Source: Chloranthus sessilifolius
Lineage: Eukaryota > Streptophyta > Magnoliopsida > Chloranthales > Chloranthaceae
Assembly (NCBI GenBank): GCA_021018995.1
Contig: CM037593.1
Location: 14,474,088-14,538,087, forward strand
Direction of reading: 5' to 3'
Length of the DNA: 64,000 nt
The notes under the pieces were generated by a model. That model saw only the letters and a list, made by a program, of their open reading frames with translations, made no database searches and was not told the origin of the DNA. Each line of letters begins with the position of its first letter. The stretch's first letter is position 1. Positions 1-10,650 of the stretch are shown in pieces. Position numbers and translations under genes: made by a program.

Positions 1-1225
1 AGTAGCACCAAAATGTACCAGATTTGAAAAGAACTCTTTGGTGGAAGGGGTGAAGCAAGGCGGTGGCGGTCACGTGTCACGGTGTTTGACTTGTCAGCAA
101 GTGAAGGTTGATCATAGGCATCCTGCTGGACTATTGCAACCTTTACCAATACCAGAATGGAAGTGGGAATCGATCTCAATGGATTTCATTGTTGGATTAC
201 CCCGTACTGCCAAGAGACACAATGCCATTTGGGTCGTCGTAGACCGATTGACCAAATCAGCGCACTTTTTGCCGTACAATACTACATATACAGCAGGAAG
301 ACTGGAAGATTTATACATGAAGGAGATTGTAAGATTACATGGTATTCCAAGCAGCATAGTTTCAGATCGTGATCCACTATATATGTCCAAGTTTTAGAAG
401 AAATTTCAAGAAGGAATGGGAACACGACTAGACTTTAGTTCAGCTTTCCATCCTCAAACTGATGGACAGACAGAGCGAGTAAATCAAGTAATAGAAGACA
501 TGCTCAGGGCGTGCATGCTTGATATGCAAGGATACTGGGATGAGTATCTACCGATGCTCGAGTTCGCATATAACAACAGTTTTCAAACGAGCATTGGCAT
601 GGCACCGTATGAAGCTCTGTATGGACGACGATGCAAGTCACCTCTCAATTGGGAGGAAACAGGTGAGAGATTTGTATTAGGACCGAAACTACTTGAAGAT
701 AACGCCACCATCGTTCGAATTATCAGAGAAAGGTTGAAGACAACACAGAGTAGACAGAAAATTTATGCCGACATGAAGCGGACTAGTGTCGACTATAAGG
801 TGGGCGAGCACGTCTTTGTGAAAGTGTCACCTATGAAAGGTGTAATGAGATTTGGCAAGAGAGGGAAGTTAAGTCCACGTTATGTTGGACCATTTGAAAT
901 TTTGGGACGAGTAGGTGAAGTTGCATATCGCATTGGTTTACCACCGCTGTTTGATCGAGTACATAATGTTTTCCACATATCAATGCTCAGGAAGTATGTG
1001 AATGATCCGTCTCATGTATTAGGAAAGCAACCTATAGAGATGTGTGAGGACATGAGCATGATAGAGGAACTAGTGGAAATCTTGGATCGAAAAGAACAAG
1101 TACTGCGCACTAAAGTGATTCCCTTAGTGCTTGTTCGGTGGAACAACCATCCTAAAGAAGAGGCTACTTGGGAACGAGAGGCCGATGTGAAAGAACAATA
1201 TCCAGCCTTGTTTCCAACGACGTGA
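1..1225 (+). pseudogene. Element E pol 3' part: integrase and chromodomain (fossil)
   Basis: The region encodes the end of a chromovirus polyprotein. In order it shows the HHCC-type zinc region (CLTCQQVK near 90), the DDE core (MDFIVGLP, IVSDRDP, then the HPQTDGQTERVNQ block), the C-terminal GPFEILGRVGEVAYRI segment, and a chromodomain at about 1061-1222 (EELVEILDRKEQ, VLVRWNNHP, ATWERE). In this family the integrase inserts the cDNA and the chromodomain is thought to steer it to marked chromatin. The protein end at 1225 matches the usual end of Tekay polyproteins, so everything between it and the LTR is additional. The region is broken. Confidence 0.88.
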
Positions 1226-1439
1226 GAATTCAATGTAAACCACGAACGTGTTCGTAGAATCTCCACGATCCTTGTAATTCGATGAAAATTTTGCTCGATT
1301 GTATGATTAAAGGAATATTTTCTTTCTTGTGTATATATGACCAAGTGTATGTATTTTTATGGAACCATGAACCACTTGATGTCATAAACTACCAAAAGAA
1401 ATCAAAGAAATAAAGAGATTGAAATTCTGCAGAAATTGG

Positions 1440-2012
1440 GCAAAACCGATTAATCAAATTTCAAATCGATTAATCGATTTGGAATTTCGATTAATCGATT
1501 TTGTTCGATTAGTCGACTGGCATGTACCAGTGACTGGAAATTGAAAGGAGAGTTAGAATATATATAGAAGGCAAACTTCGATTGATCGAGTTGGAATCTC
1601 GATTAATCGATTTGGGATCGACTAATCGATTTTGAGAATCGATTAATCGATATTGGATTTCGATTAATCGAACTGAATCTCGATTAATTGATTTACTTAT
1701 GGGACTTGGAAGAAATTGAAGTCAGATAGACAATTTCGATTAATCGAAGTGAATTTCGATTAATCGATTTTGAAATTTCGATTAATCGAAATGGATTTCG
1801 ACTAATCGAATACTTAATGAATTCTGGAAATATAGAAGTTACTATACGATTTCGATTAATCGAAGTAAATTTCGATTAATCGATTTTGAATTTTCGATTA
1901 ATCGAATTTAACTTTCGATTGATCGATTTGGGAAATCGATTAATCGATTTTACGCGGCTTAACGTAGTTTTGAATTTCGATTAATCGAAATAGAATTTCG
2001 ATTAATCGAGCC
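1440..2012. repeat. Palindrome array TCGATTAATCGA, element E internal
   Basis: More than a dozen copies of the 12-base palindrome TCGATTAATCGA and near variants (TCGATTGATCGA, TCGACTAATCGA) fill this stretch. Neighbouring copies are mostly 20 to 22 bp apart start to start. The spacers differ in sequence, so this is not an ordinary tandem satellite. It lies between the end of pol and the extra ORF and stops about ten bases before a TATA-like box. Confidence 0.9.
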
Positions 2013-2018
2013 GAGGCC

Positions 2019-2031
2019 TATATATATAAAA
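2019..2031 (+). promoter_or_regulatory. TATA-like box upstream of the element E extra ORF
   Basis: TATATATAAA lies about ten bases after the last palindrome of the array and about 220 bases before the ATG at 2249. The leader between them is pyrimidine-rich, carries several CCCTAG/CCTAGG-type words, and contains an AAGGTAAAC that resembles a splice donor. Promoter activity is inferred from position and from the same arrangement in elements A and B. Confidence 0.5.
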
Positions 2032-2248
2032 ATTGGGGATTTCATTTCCCATTCGAAATTTTTCTTGCTTGGGATTTTGAGCGTTTCATCTTCTCCTTCT
2101 TCTCCAACCAACCGAGTGGTCTAGGGTTTGGATCTTCCGTTGATTCGCTTCCGAATCCGCCTTCGAAACCTAAGGTAAACCCTAGATTTCCGCTTTTCTT
2201 TCAATTTGAGTTAGTTAAAAACCCTAGATTCGTCCTATTTCACCCAAA

Positions 2249-3889
2249 ATGCCGCCCAAAACCCGATTATCTTCAAAGAAGGCGACTTCTAAGTTTCCGG
2301 TTAGGCGTAAGAACGCCGCACCACCACCACCTACCCCATCGCCGGTGAGGACTCCATCACCGTCGGCATCGGAGACCACCTCCGATTCGACGAGCGCGTC
2401 TACGCGCGAGTCTTCCCGCGAGTCCACCCCCATGCCCCCACCACCCACTAATGTAATACAACCAAACGAATGGTGGGCGGCCAAGACCTTTGAGGTCGAG
2501 TACATTATCGACCCTACCCTATTCACCGATCCCGATGTGCCGGGCGAGACCCAATGGGCTCGAAATTACCTCAATAACGCCGGCCTCGGCAACCTTCTCA
2601 AACCAATCCGGGGTTCATACTACCCTAGATTGGTTAGACTGTTCTACCAAGGACTAACCGATGGCCCTACCGATGATTGTATTTTGACCAAGATCGAGGG
2701 TCGTCTATACACGATCACTCGTCGTCACATCCACGAGGTACTCGAGTGTTACCTCGATTTCACTCCAGAGACCACCTTATTTCCACCCTTCGAGGAGGAC
2801 CCTCGATTCGAGGAGGTCATGACCCGCATGACCAATGGTAAAAACGGGTCGGGCTCCTCCATCAAGAGGGTTGACCTTCCACACTATATGTGGATGCTCG
2901 ACTCGGTGATAAAGTGCAACCTTTACCCGATGCGCCACGACACCGAGCGCGTGGACAAAGTGCAACATGCACTTTATGCGGCCTTCTGTGGCCGATGGTT
3001 TGATGCTACTTTAGTCATCCTAGAAGGGATGAAGTATATCAAGGGAAAACTGATGAAGGGCAACATGCGGCCCAAGGAGAAGATGCCGTATGCTCGGCTC
3101 ATCTCGAGCATGTTGGAGTGCTACTCGGCAGGCCCTCAACGACATCTCGCCTCACGAGGTGAGGGCTACGGATCGCGTGAAGGCGTTCTGAAGTCTTCAT
3201 GGACCCGTAGCTACAATCTTCTAGCAGACCCTCTGGCTCGGGTCAGCTCCGGCCCAGTGCAGCAGTGATGGCGACACCGTGTAGCACCTCCACCACCCCC
3301 ACCACCTCAGCAGGACCTACCCGTGGGTGGGGCACACCCTATCCTCGCCGAGCCATCCGTGGAGAGGGTTCCCTCCCACACCGCAGCCTCACCGACACCA
3401 CCTGCTCACTCCGCGCCCGCGACACCCACCTCATCCTACCGTCGGCGCGCCGCATCATCTGGGCCGACCATCGAGGAGGTGTTGGCCCGTATGGAGGCCA
3501 ACAATGAACGCATGAACCGGAGGATGGACTTCCTCCTCTTTCACACCCTACGCCACATCTATCCTACCGACTACCGCCGCTACCTCGCCCAGGAGGAGGA
3601 GTGGACTGCTGGACGCACCGCCTTCCATCGAGGACCCGTCTTCCATCCCACCATTGCAGACGCGGCTCCTTCCACATCTACCTCCGCTCACGGCCAAGGG
3701 ACGCCGCATGACCACAGCCAACCACCCGGCCCAAGACCGTCGCCACCACATGAGAGCCGGCTCAGTGGACCCACTAGCCTATGCAGCACCCGACCGGCTG
3801 GCGAGGGACCTGCGAGTCTTGTATTTCTTTTTGCATTTTGCTTGTGTACCTGTAACTTTCTTTTGTACGCCAATTTATTGGCATTGTAA
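2249..3889 (+). pseudogene. Extra ORF region of element E (plant-transposon-type accessory protein, fossil)
   Basis: The ATG at 2249 opens a protein with a Ser/Pro-rich N-terminal 70 residues, followed by a globular part. That part has LVRLFYQGL (about residue 130), a VDLPHYMWMLDSVI segment, and ALYAAFCGRWFDA followed by LEGM. The ALYAA...WFDA...LE-M and RLFYQ blocks align with the extra ORFs of Athila-like elements A (43825) and B (21541), so the family is shared across two Ty3/gypsy lineages. The 3' part is Pro/Ser/Thr-rich, with a short charged stretch rich in MEANNERMNRRM that may form a coiled coil. I see no signal peptide or envelope-type membrane layout, apart from a hydrophobic run at the extreme end of one reading. 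It resembles the 'putative plant transposon protein' families found in plant retroelements. The region is broken. Confidence 0.7.
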
Positions 3890-4010
3890 AATTTTCAATT
3901 ATAATACAAATCACAATTTCGGTATAATTGTTTCAATTAGTCAACTTTCAATTCTATGCCATATTGTAACTATCGGAATGCGTCTAGGTCTACTCGACCA
4001 CCTCACCCGA
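3890..4010 (+). other. Element E 3' untranslated stretch
   Basis: An AT-rich spacer between the extra ORF and the polypurine tracts. I see no ORF or repeat here. Confidence 0.5.
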
Positions 4011-4033
4011 GAGTGTGGAGGGGGGGGGGAGTG
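4011..4033 (+). promoter_or_regulatory. Internal G-rich tract (second polypurine-like tract) of element E
   Basis: A GTGTGGA sequence followed by a run of nine or ten G lies about 60 bases before the terminal polypurine tract. It resembles a plus-strand primer site but is not next to the LTR. Elements A, B and C also carry extra internal G tracts. Confidence 0.4.
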
Positions 4034-4077
4034 ACCCAGACAAACAAACCTTGGGTTATTTTTGAGGACGAAAATTC

Positions 4078-4092
4078 CCAAGGTGGGGAGGA
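4078..4092 (+). promoter_or_regulatory. Terminal polypurine tract of element E
   Basis: CCAAGGTGGGGAGGA directly precedes the LTR and follows the GAGGACGAAAATT word that chromoviruses of this clade usually carry here. It would prime plus-strand DNA synthesis. Confidence 0.75.
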
Positions 4093-4673
4093 TATAATAG
4101 CCCGAAAAATCATACTAAACTATGACCTCGGGATCCGTGCCCGATCGGTCATAGGTTTGACCAAATGAAAGTCCAATAGTTAGCATGAGGTGTGATGAAC
4201 GGATGAGATGTGATAAATTGAATGTCCACGTGGTGTGTGTTGTAAATGTGAAGTCGCATGCACCTATCGCGGTGTATGTGCTCAACACACAAGTGAGGAA
4301 AGGGATAAAAGGGTTTAATAACCCTAAATGTGTGTTTTTGGTTGTTGAGAGAGGAGTAAAGAAGAGAGAGAGAGAGAAGTAAAGAGAGGAGTAAATGCTA
4401 GTTGAGGAAGGGAGATTCGAGCAATAAACGTCGGATTCGACGCGAGGGACCTGCTAAAAGCAAAGCTGGAACCCTAGCCTTCCAACCATTTGATTTGAAA
4501 TCAATTTGAGATTGATTCAAGGTAAAAATTTTTGTGAATAAAATACATAGATCGTAGAGGCTAAGTTGTAGTTGAAAATGGTTAGAATCATAGGATAATG
4601 GCTTAGAAAAATAGAGGAAAAAGTATGGAAGAAGATTGGGAAGAACAGCTCGAAAAGGGGCTGAATTTGATAA

Positions 4674-5276
4674 TTTCGATTAATCGAAATTGGGTTTCGA
4701 TTAATCGAAATTGGCCAGGAAGTTGAGAAGTCAGAGGACCCGATTTCGATTAATCGAATTGGAGTTTGATTAATCGACTTTGGATTTCGATTAATCGATT
4801 TGAGTATCGATTAATCGAATGGGAACCTCCAGTGGACCCCAGGGGTTGGAGGAAATGGCTTGAGGAAAATCGACTAATCGAAATGGGATTTCGATTAATC
4901 GATTTCAGTTTTCGATTAATCGATTTGGGATCGATTAATCGATTTTAGGAACTCGACTACTCGAATCGAGAATCGACTTTGCGAAATTGAGAATTTCGAT
5001 TAATCGAATTAGGATTCGATTAATCGAATGAAAACTCGACTACTCGAATTGAGAATCGACTTTGCGAAACAGAGAATTTCGATTAATCGAATTAGGATTC
5101 GATTAATCGAATGAAAACTCGACTACTCGAATTGAGAATCGACTTTGCGAAACAGAGAATTTCGATTAATCGAATTTACTTCGATTAATCGATATTGACC
5201 TTTGATTAATCGATTTTGGAAATCGATTAATCGAATCAGATTCGATTAATCGATTTTGGAATTCGATTAATCGACT
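4674..5276. repeat. Palindrome array TCGATTAATCGA in the element E LTR
   Basis: A second, larger array of the 12-base palindrome and variants. Within it a block of about 76 bp (TCGACTACTCGAAT...GAATTTCGATTAATCGAA) is repeated nearly three times between about 4955 and 5175. Copies outside that block have unrelated spacers. Confidence 0.88.
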
Positions 5277-5595
5277 GAGATAAATTATGTTGACTTTTGG
5301 GTTTGACTTTAAGATTCTTGGAGGGTCTTATACCTTCTGTATTGCATCCTTTGTGATGTGTTTCACCTGTTATGTGGTACCATAGGTGGTACGTGTGAAC
5401 TGATGCACAAGGAGCCACGTGGGACCTTGATGCATTGATCAAATGAAGACTTGAGGTAGGGAACACCTTGAACATGTACTTTATTTTACAAGAGCATGTA
5501 TGTAGTGATATAGATTTCAATTCAAATGTTTAATTGCTTAAGGATTGTGAAAAGTGTGTGTGCGTGTGACATCCATAAGAGAAATTCTAATGAGC

Positions 5596-5988
5596 CATCC
5601 CCAGGGGATGAAGAAGTAAAGAGATGAGAGCATCAGGTGTGATGCAAGTAAATGGATACATCCCAGGGATGTATCCAATGATTGAATCATGTTTGATAGG
5701 GCCTAACTGATATAAGATAGCACACTTACACGGTGAATAACTATATGTAAGGCACCGATATTTTTGTTATTTGAGGTTTGATAGGTTACCCCACCGACGT
5801 GGCGGGATATCCACGACTGACACGGCAGGATATCCGTGACCGATACGGCGGCGAAACCGTAGGCCAGTGCAGAGGCTTATCCGTACATAGTAAGCACACC
5901 CCAGGGGTGTTGATTGAGACAAGTGAAACCCCGCCACCAATCCCCAGGGGAAAGGGGCTTGGGTACTATTTGTATTCCCAGGGAATAC
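5596..5988. repeat. Series of five perfect palindromes centred on CCCAGGG
   Basis: Perfect odd palindromes lie at 5596-5610 (CATCCCCAGGGGATG), 5653-5677 (25 bases; left arm TGGATACATCCC), 5896-5910 (ACACCCCAGGGGTGT), 5941-5951 (TCCCCAGGGGA) and 5972-5988 (GTATTCCCAGGGAATAC). All share CCCAGGG but have different arms, each matched by its own complement. Confidence 0.9.
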
Positions 5989-6000
5989 GGTTAAAACTGT

Positions 6001-6009
6001 CTATATAGA
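6001..6009 (+). promoter_or_regulatory. TATA-like box in the element E LTR
   Basis: CTATATAGA lies 13 bases after the last CCCAGGG palindrome. By position it could be the core promoter of the LTR. This is inference. Confidence 0.4.
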
Positions 6010-6763
6010 TGACGATGATGGGTAGCTCATCGGGGCTCGATGCTATATTGCTCGGGGATTACTTAAGTTGAAAGTTTAAGTTTTGCTTTAGGCCTTTTCA
6101 GCATCGTTCATGATTAAATGAAAACACAAGTAATGAACAGTAAAAAAAAATGAAATGATTTTTAACTGTTTTCATCAACAACTGCATAGACACATCATGC
6201 ATGGCATATCATGGAATATATGTGAGTCGTAATTTATATGTTCAACTGTGTTTGTTCCCTATTGAGCTAGGATGTAGCTCACCCTATAGACTATACGTCG
6301 CAGGTCCACTACTAGCAGCTGTCGAGGCTTCAGGAGACGCTGATCCCGGCGAGTCGGACCTTGCGGCCGGCGAAGAGTTGGAGCCACCTCCAGAGGACTT
6401 CTTCTAGAGGACTCCGTTGTGCCACTTTGAGAGATTTTTGGAGAGATTTTGTACGGCTTGGTATGTCAAGCCTTTATTTTGTTTAAAATCATGTATATAA
6501 GGAGTTGGGATTATTCTTTTGGGACGAACCATCCGTGATGATTGCTATCATCGATGGTTCGGATCGGTTCTCCATTCATGTAGAGGCATGAGGGTAGAAC
6601 TGTCTTTTGGAGAGTTAATTAATATAGATTTAAATTTCGCAATTTCGTTTATTATACTTTTTGATGCTTGATATACCAGTGTTCCGTGCTTAGCTAAAGG
6701 GCACGGTCAAGATGATCGTGCTGATGGCACGGGTTTCGGGGTGCCGAAATCCGGGCTGTCACA

Positions 6764-6900
6764 GTTCCAAACAGGATTTGGCTGGACTTGTTCAGGGTAA
6801 TAATTTGAGTTGTTCAAGGGACACACAGGTGAAATGTGCATCGAATTTCTACAAATAACACATAATTCTAGATTGAATCCATGCATTGACATGATTTCAC
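6764..6900 (-). pseudogene. Element D gag fragment with CCHC zinc knuckle
   Basis: The minus strand encodes CVICRNSMHISPVCP, which fits C-x2-C-x4-H-x4-C, the nucleocapsid zinc knuckle that binds genomic RNA. It is followed by an Asn/Tyr/Gln-rich stretch (NNSNYYPEQVQPNPVW) like gag C-termini of this group. The rest is cut off by element E. Confidence 0.6.
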
Positions 6901-7055
6901 CAATAACACCAAAAAAATTTTATTTTTTATTTTATTTTATTTATTTATTTATTATTTAATTTTGTTTTTTTTTTAGCAGGAATACTATGTTAATCCCCAG
7001 AAATTCTTTAAATTAATTGTCTATTTCTTAAAATTCAGATTTTCTTGATTTAATC

Positions 7056-7077
7056 CCCGGCAACGACGTCAAAAACT
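7056..7077 (-). promoter_or_regulatory. Primer binding site of element D (tRNA-Asp type)
   Basis: The minus strand reads TGACGTCGTTGCCGGGGA, which matches the complement of a plant tRNA-Asp 3' end apart from two bases. It directly follows the LTR end. Confidence 0.75.
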
Positions 7078-7507
7078 TGATGTGAATTTAATTGTGATGT
7101 TTTACTCGCAAGCGCACGAATCAAATTATAGATAGTGGGTGCAGAGTACGAGATCGTTTCCACGATGACTATTTTAAAAGATCTAAACAGATGAAATAGT
7201 AGTTTAAAAAATCTACCAAGACCTAACAGTACCCTACCAATATTATGACCTAGGCAGTTTTTGTGAGATGATAATTACTAACTATAAAATAAAGTTTAAT
7301 TGATAATTCAGAAATAAAGGTAAAGATGAAGATATTAAATCCTCTCATCTTTGGTTTGTTCTTCCCGTAATACAAATCTAAGGATTAAACTATGAGATAT
7401 ACCATTAAAAAGTATCTTTTATGAAAGATAAATGGTCAAAACCTGGATAGGTTCCACATTGCATCCCTGCAATCAGAACTTAATTTTAGAGATGATTTCC
7501 ATATATA

Positions 7508-7840
7508 GATCTGGGATCAAGGGCATGACTCGGCACACTTGATCTTAGATTTCAAATAAAAATTATTCTCGAAGTGGGTAAAAATTCCAACAAGAATACC
7601 ACCATAGATCTGAGATCAAGGGCATGACTCGGCACACTTGATTTCAGATTAGAGAGTAATTAAGATAAAATTACCATTACAGATCCAAGATCCAGGGCAT
7701 GACTCGAAACACTCGATCCCATATCATAATCGTAAGTAGATCCACACAATAAAAATAAAAATATCATATAATAATGATTGGGGTAAAATTATCGTCACAG
7801 ATCTGAGATCCAGGGCATGACTCGGCACACTTGATCCCAG
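7508..7840. repeat. Four dispersed copies of a 44-base hairpin unit in the D LTR
   Basis: Copies lie near 7508-7551, 7606-7650, 7682-7725 and 7800-7840. Each has a left arm like GATCTGAGATCAAG, the loop GGCATGACTCGGCACA and a right arm like CTTGATCTCAGAT. The intervening 40-75 bases are unrelated. Confidence 0.8.
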
Positions 7841-8299
7841 TTAGTGGCGAAAATTTCATCTGTTCGTGATAACATAACAACTATAAAATAAAATCTCATA
7901 TTTTAATCCTAGATTTATGCTATTAGAAGTATATCCCTCGGATGAGAATCATTAGATCCCCATCCCTAAGAAATTAGCCACACATGTTGTAATTGAACGA
8001 CATAAAAAAGTAATAAATGAAAAATAATATTAAAAATATCTCAACCTTCAATAGAAATTCTTTGATCCAAGCTTAATCCACAAGTACGATGATCTTTAGA
8101 AACGGAGTTAACAATGCTCTCTACTAATCTTTAAATTTAAACTAGGAATTAATTAAACAAAAATAAAATTCTTGAAGAAAGGAATGCTAAAAAGGTTAAA
8201 GGAACAAAGCTCTCAAAAAGAATAAAAATCTCTATCTCTACGTGTATAAAAAAATAAAAACTCTAATCTAGCTCTCCCCTCTCGAGTTGTTGGTTTGAC

Positions 8300-8307
8300 T
8301 TTAAATA
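8300..8307 (-). promoter_or_regulatory. TATA-like box of the D LTR
   Basis: The minus strand reads TATTTAAA about 40 bases downstream of the palindrome pairs in LTR sense. Confidence 0.4.
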
Positions 8308-8347
8308 CTCTCCAAGTCGCGCAACTTTACTGGTTCAAAAAGTCAGG

Positions 8348-8564
8348 GTCGATTAATCGACCTTATAGGGTCGATGCATCGACCCCCCTAAAAATTTGCA
8401 CTACGGAGTCACTTCCGTCTCAAACTCCATTGGTTACCTCGATTAATCGAGTGCAAGGTCGATGCATCGACCTCATATAATTTTGCAACCAAAAAGGTGC
8501 TTTTTGTGTCAGACTCAGTCACTTTTCTCGATTAATTGAGTGCAAGGTCGATGCATTGACCTTC
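8348..8564. repeat. Mixed palindrome pairs in the D LTR
   Basis: Three pairs join TCGATTAATCGA to TCGATGCATCGA (one pair with single-base variants). The spacing is 22, 20 and 20 bp. Flanking bases keep the palindromes symmetric (GGTCGATGCATCGACC, CTCGATTAATCGAG). Confidence 0.88.
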
Positions 8565-8947
8565 CCAGATTTTCGTGAACTCTAGCCCAACTTTACATCT
8601 GATACTACCTCAGTATTTCGGCTATAACTTTCTACTCCAAACTCTGATTGACATGATTCTTATGACATTAGAAAGATGACAGAAAGCGCTACAACTTTTA
8701 TGTTTTAGCAATTTCATAAATCGGACGTCCGAAAGGTCCAAATTGAGCTGCAAGTTACACTAAGTTCTTAATGACCTAAGGTTGCAGTGTTTTGACATTA
8801 TTTTCAGAATTCTTAGGCTGTTTTATGCACTTGGATTGTATTTACCTGAAACACTTTAAATCTAGTAATTCTCATCAGATAGCCTTCATCGGATGGCTAA
8901 ATATAAATATTTAGGGGTGGAATATTATCATATTTCACTACTCATCA

Positions 8948-9590
8948 TTTCTACAATTTCATGATATTGTCATTGAATCATTCTGTTATAAGTGCTTGAT
9001 TGAATATTATCGAGTCTTCGTTTACAGTCATTGATCATGGTTATCAACAACCGTAAAAGAAGCACTCCATCTAGATCTGTTTCTACAGGCCGATCTAGGC
9101 TGCAGAATGATTGATTTATTATTGTCGTGACTTAGAATTTTGAGATATGCTATCCTTTTTACATGATTCATACCGCAATGATAGGCTGAGTCATAGTTTT
9201 TAGATAGGGTAAGTCGGATCAATAGTCACGTTTTTCTCGATTCATTTATTTTCTTAATAAATAATAGTGTTTTGATTTTAAAAGAAATTGTGAGATTGAA
9301 TGGTAGAAAAGTTACGAATTAACGGTTAGCTAACTCCTTGATCAATTCATAAATTGTCATTTTTCTTCTTTATCATAATTTATTCTGGCCTAGATTGACT
9401 TTCTTTTATTGCATTGAGAATCGTGTGGCACTTGTGTGGTAAATCAAACTTTTACCCTTGGTACTTGGGTGTTTTAAATCTCTGAAAGGATTAGATAAAT
9501 TTCATATTTTCCTATGGGTTTGACACCCCTGTTCTTACCGTGCTACAATAGATCTTGTGCACTTGCAAGGGTATATTTTAAAATCGATCA
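8948..9590 (+). repeat. Element A 5' LTR, 3' portion only
   Basis: This is the reverse complement of the matching parts of the B and C LTRs: TGATTCATACCGCAATGATAGG, GATCTAGGCTGCAGA and ACTTGCAAGGGTA are shared words. It ends ...AAAATCGATCA right before the primer site. About 640 of an expected 1,470 bases remain, because D inserted inside it. Confidence 0.8.
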
Positions 9591-9612
9591 AGTTTTTGGC
9601 ACCGTTACTGGG
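9591..9612 (+). promoter_or_regulatory. Primer binding site of element A (tRNA-Asp type)
   Basis: TGGCACCGTTACTGGGGA resembles TGGCGCCGTTGCCGGGGA, the complement of the tRNA-Asp 3' end. The differences sit mainly at former CG or CC positions, as expected from decay of methylated cytosines. Confidence 0.75.
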
Positions 9613-10650
9613 GAAACGACAAAATTTTGATAAATTCGAAAAGAGATTTGTGTGTTTGTTTGATAGTCAATCGATTGATATCTGTTCCTCAATCGATCGA
9701 CTGTGTTCTGTGGCTGTTGAAGTGCTGATTTGTCAATAGATTGAGCCGAAAGCATCAATCGATCGACTATTTTGTGTGAAATCCGAATTATTAGTTTCGA
9801 AAACCGCAATTTAATGTTTGAATTTTGATTTTTGAAATTTGGAATTAACATTGTTGATTTATGATTTGCAAAAATCTTATTTTTCTGATTTTGTTATCAT
9901 TGGGTAAGATTTTGTGGAGTTTTTTTTTTAGGAAGTAGAGATTTTTAGGATTTCTTATTTTCGATTTTGTAGGAGTCCCTTTTCTTTCTTCCTCTTTTAG
10001 AGAATATTTTGTAGGATTCCCTAAATTCTAGTTATTGCCTTTTGTGGGATTGCTTATTTTAGATTTTATAAGATTCTTCACTTTCTTATCTTCTTTTAGG
10101 TAATATTTTGTAGGATTTTGCGGGATTATTTCTTTTAGATTTGAAAATTTTGAAATTAAAATTTTGAATTTAAATTAAAATTTTAAATTTTAATTTTCAA
10201 ATTTAATTTTGATTTTTGAAATTCGAATTAAAAAAAAAAAAAATTTTAAAAAAAATCGAATTTTAATTTAATTTAATTAAAAAAAAAAAAATTTTTTCTT
10301 CTGATACTGGCTATTGTTCAACGTAGAAATCGATCGATTGAAAAATCTCTTTCAATCGATTGAGACTGGAATATTATTTACTGTGAAAATTTGTGGAAGT
10401 GTATCAATCGATTGACATTTCTCTGTCAATCGATTGACTAGACCGCTGCTACTTGCCTTCTAAGCTGAAAAATCTGTGCGGACTCAGTTTGCCTTGTGGA
10501 ATCAATTGATTGAGACCACTACTTCAATCGATTGATTGATAAAGTCCTTCTTGGGAATTTTTGTTGTGTGCGTTACTTCAATTGATTGAATTTGAAGTTT
10601 GTGGATTTATTGTGAATTCATCAATCCTTATTTTGAGTGTTGGTGTATGA
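9613..10650 (+). other. Element A leader with TCAATCGATTGA pairs
   Basis: An AT-rich untranslated leader. Palindrome pairs lie at about 9667-9770 and 10330-10590, between them a very AT-rich stretch (10140-10300). Several palindromes have decayed to TCAATTGATTGA or TCAATCGATCGA. I see no coding potential. Confidence 0.75.

Larger units (their letters stand above)
1..6763 (+). mobile_element. Element E: Tekay-like Ty3/gypsy chromovirus, 5' part outside window
   Basis: The window opens inside the integrase zinc-binding region. It then shows the integrase core, a C-terminal chromodomain, a long 3' region with an extra ORF, a polypurine tract and a 2.67 kb 3' LTR. Integrase followed directly by a chromodomain, with a GAGGACGAAA...GGTGGGGAGGA stretch just before the LTR, is typical of the Tekay/Del chromovirus clade. 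The extra ORF and the short-palindrome arrays are not typical. E sits inside element D: sequence right of 6763 is D gag and leader. The 5' LTR and target duplication lie off the left edge. The coding parts are broken in a few places, so this is a fossil of moderate age. Confidence 0.85.
4093..6763 (+). repeat. 3' LTR of element E (about 2.67 kb)
   Basis: The start, TATAATAGCCCGAAA, reads as a decayed TGTAATAGCCC. The end, CCGGGCTGTCACA, is the usual ...CA end. The LTR holds a TCGATTAATCGA array (4674-5276), a series of CCCAGGG-centred palindromes (5596-5988), a TATA-like box (6001-6009) and GC-rich imperfect repeats of a GGCGGGATATCC type near 5800-5860. The sequence on its right (GTTCC...) belongs to element D. 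The matching 5' LTR is outside the window, so age cannot be read. Confidence 0.8.
6764..8947 (-). mobile_element. Element D: Athila-like Ty3/gypsy element, only its 5' end in the window
   Basis: Reading on the minus strand, D has a 5' LTR (8947 down to 7078), a tRNA-Asp-type primer site (7056-7077), a short leader and a piece of gag, then element E. D was inserted into the 5' LTR of element A: LTR sequence of A resumes at 8948. The other end of D and its target duplication must lie left of the window. The CCHC zinc knuckle comes only about 200 bases after the primer site, so D is much more compact at its 5' end than A, B or C. It is a broken fossil. Confidence 0.7.
7078..8947 (-). repeat. 5' LTR of element D (about 1.87 kb)
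   Basis: On the minus strand it starts TGATGAGTAGTGAAATATGA and ends with ...CACATCA. The first 370 bases (minus-strand sense) resemble the LTRs of C, while the rest is different and includes four hairpin repeats (7508-7840). Three palindrome pairs (8348-8564) lie upstream of a TATTTAAA box at 8300-8307. Confidence 0.78.

Noticed and set aside
1440-2012. Regularly spaced short repeats resembling a CRISPR array
   Set aside because: The unit is 12 bases with 8-10 base spacers, it is self-complementary, and it lies in plant LTR retrotransposons; no cas genes.
6201-6407. Open frame in the E LTR with an acidic end (EELEPPPEDFF)
   Set aside because: It lies in LTR sequence and the GC-rich run is typical for chromovirus LTRs; no support as a gene.
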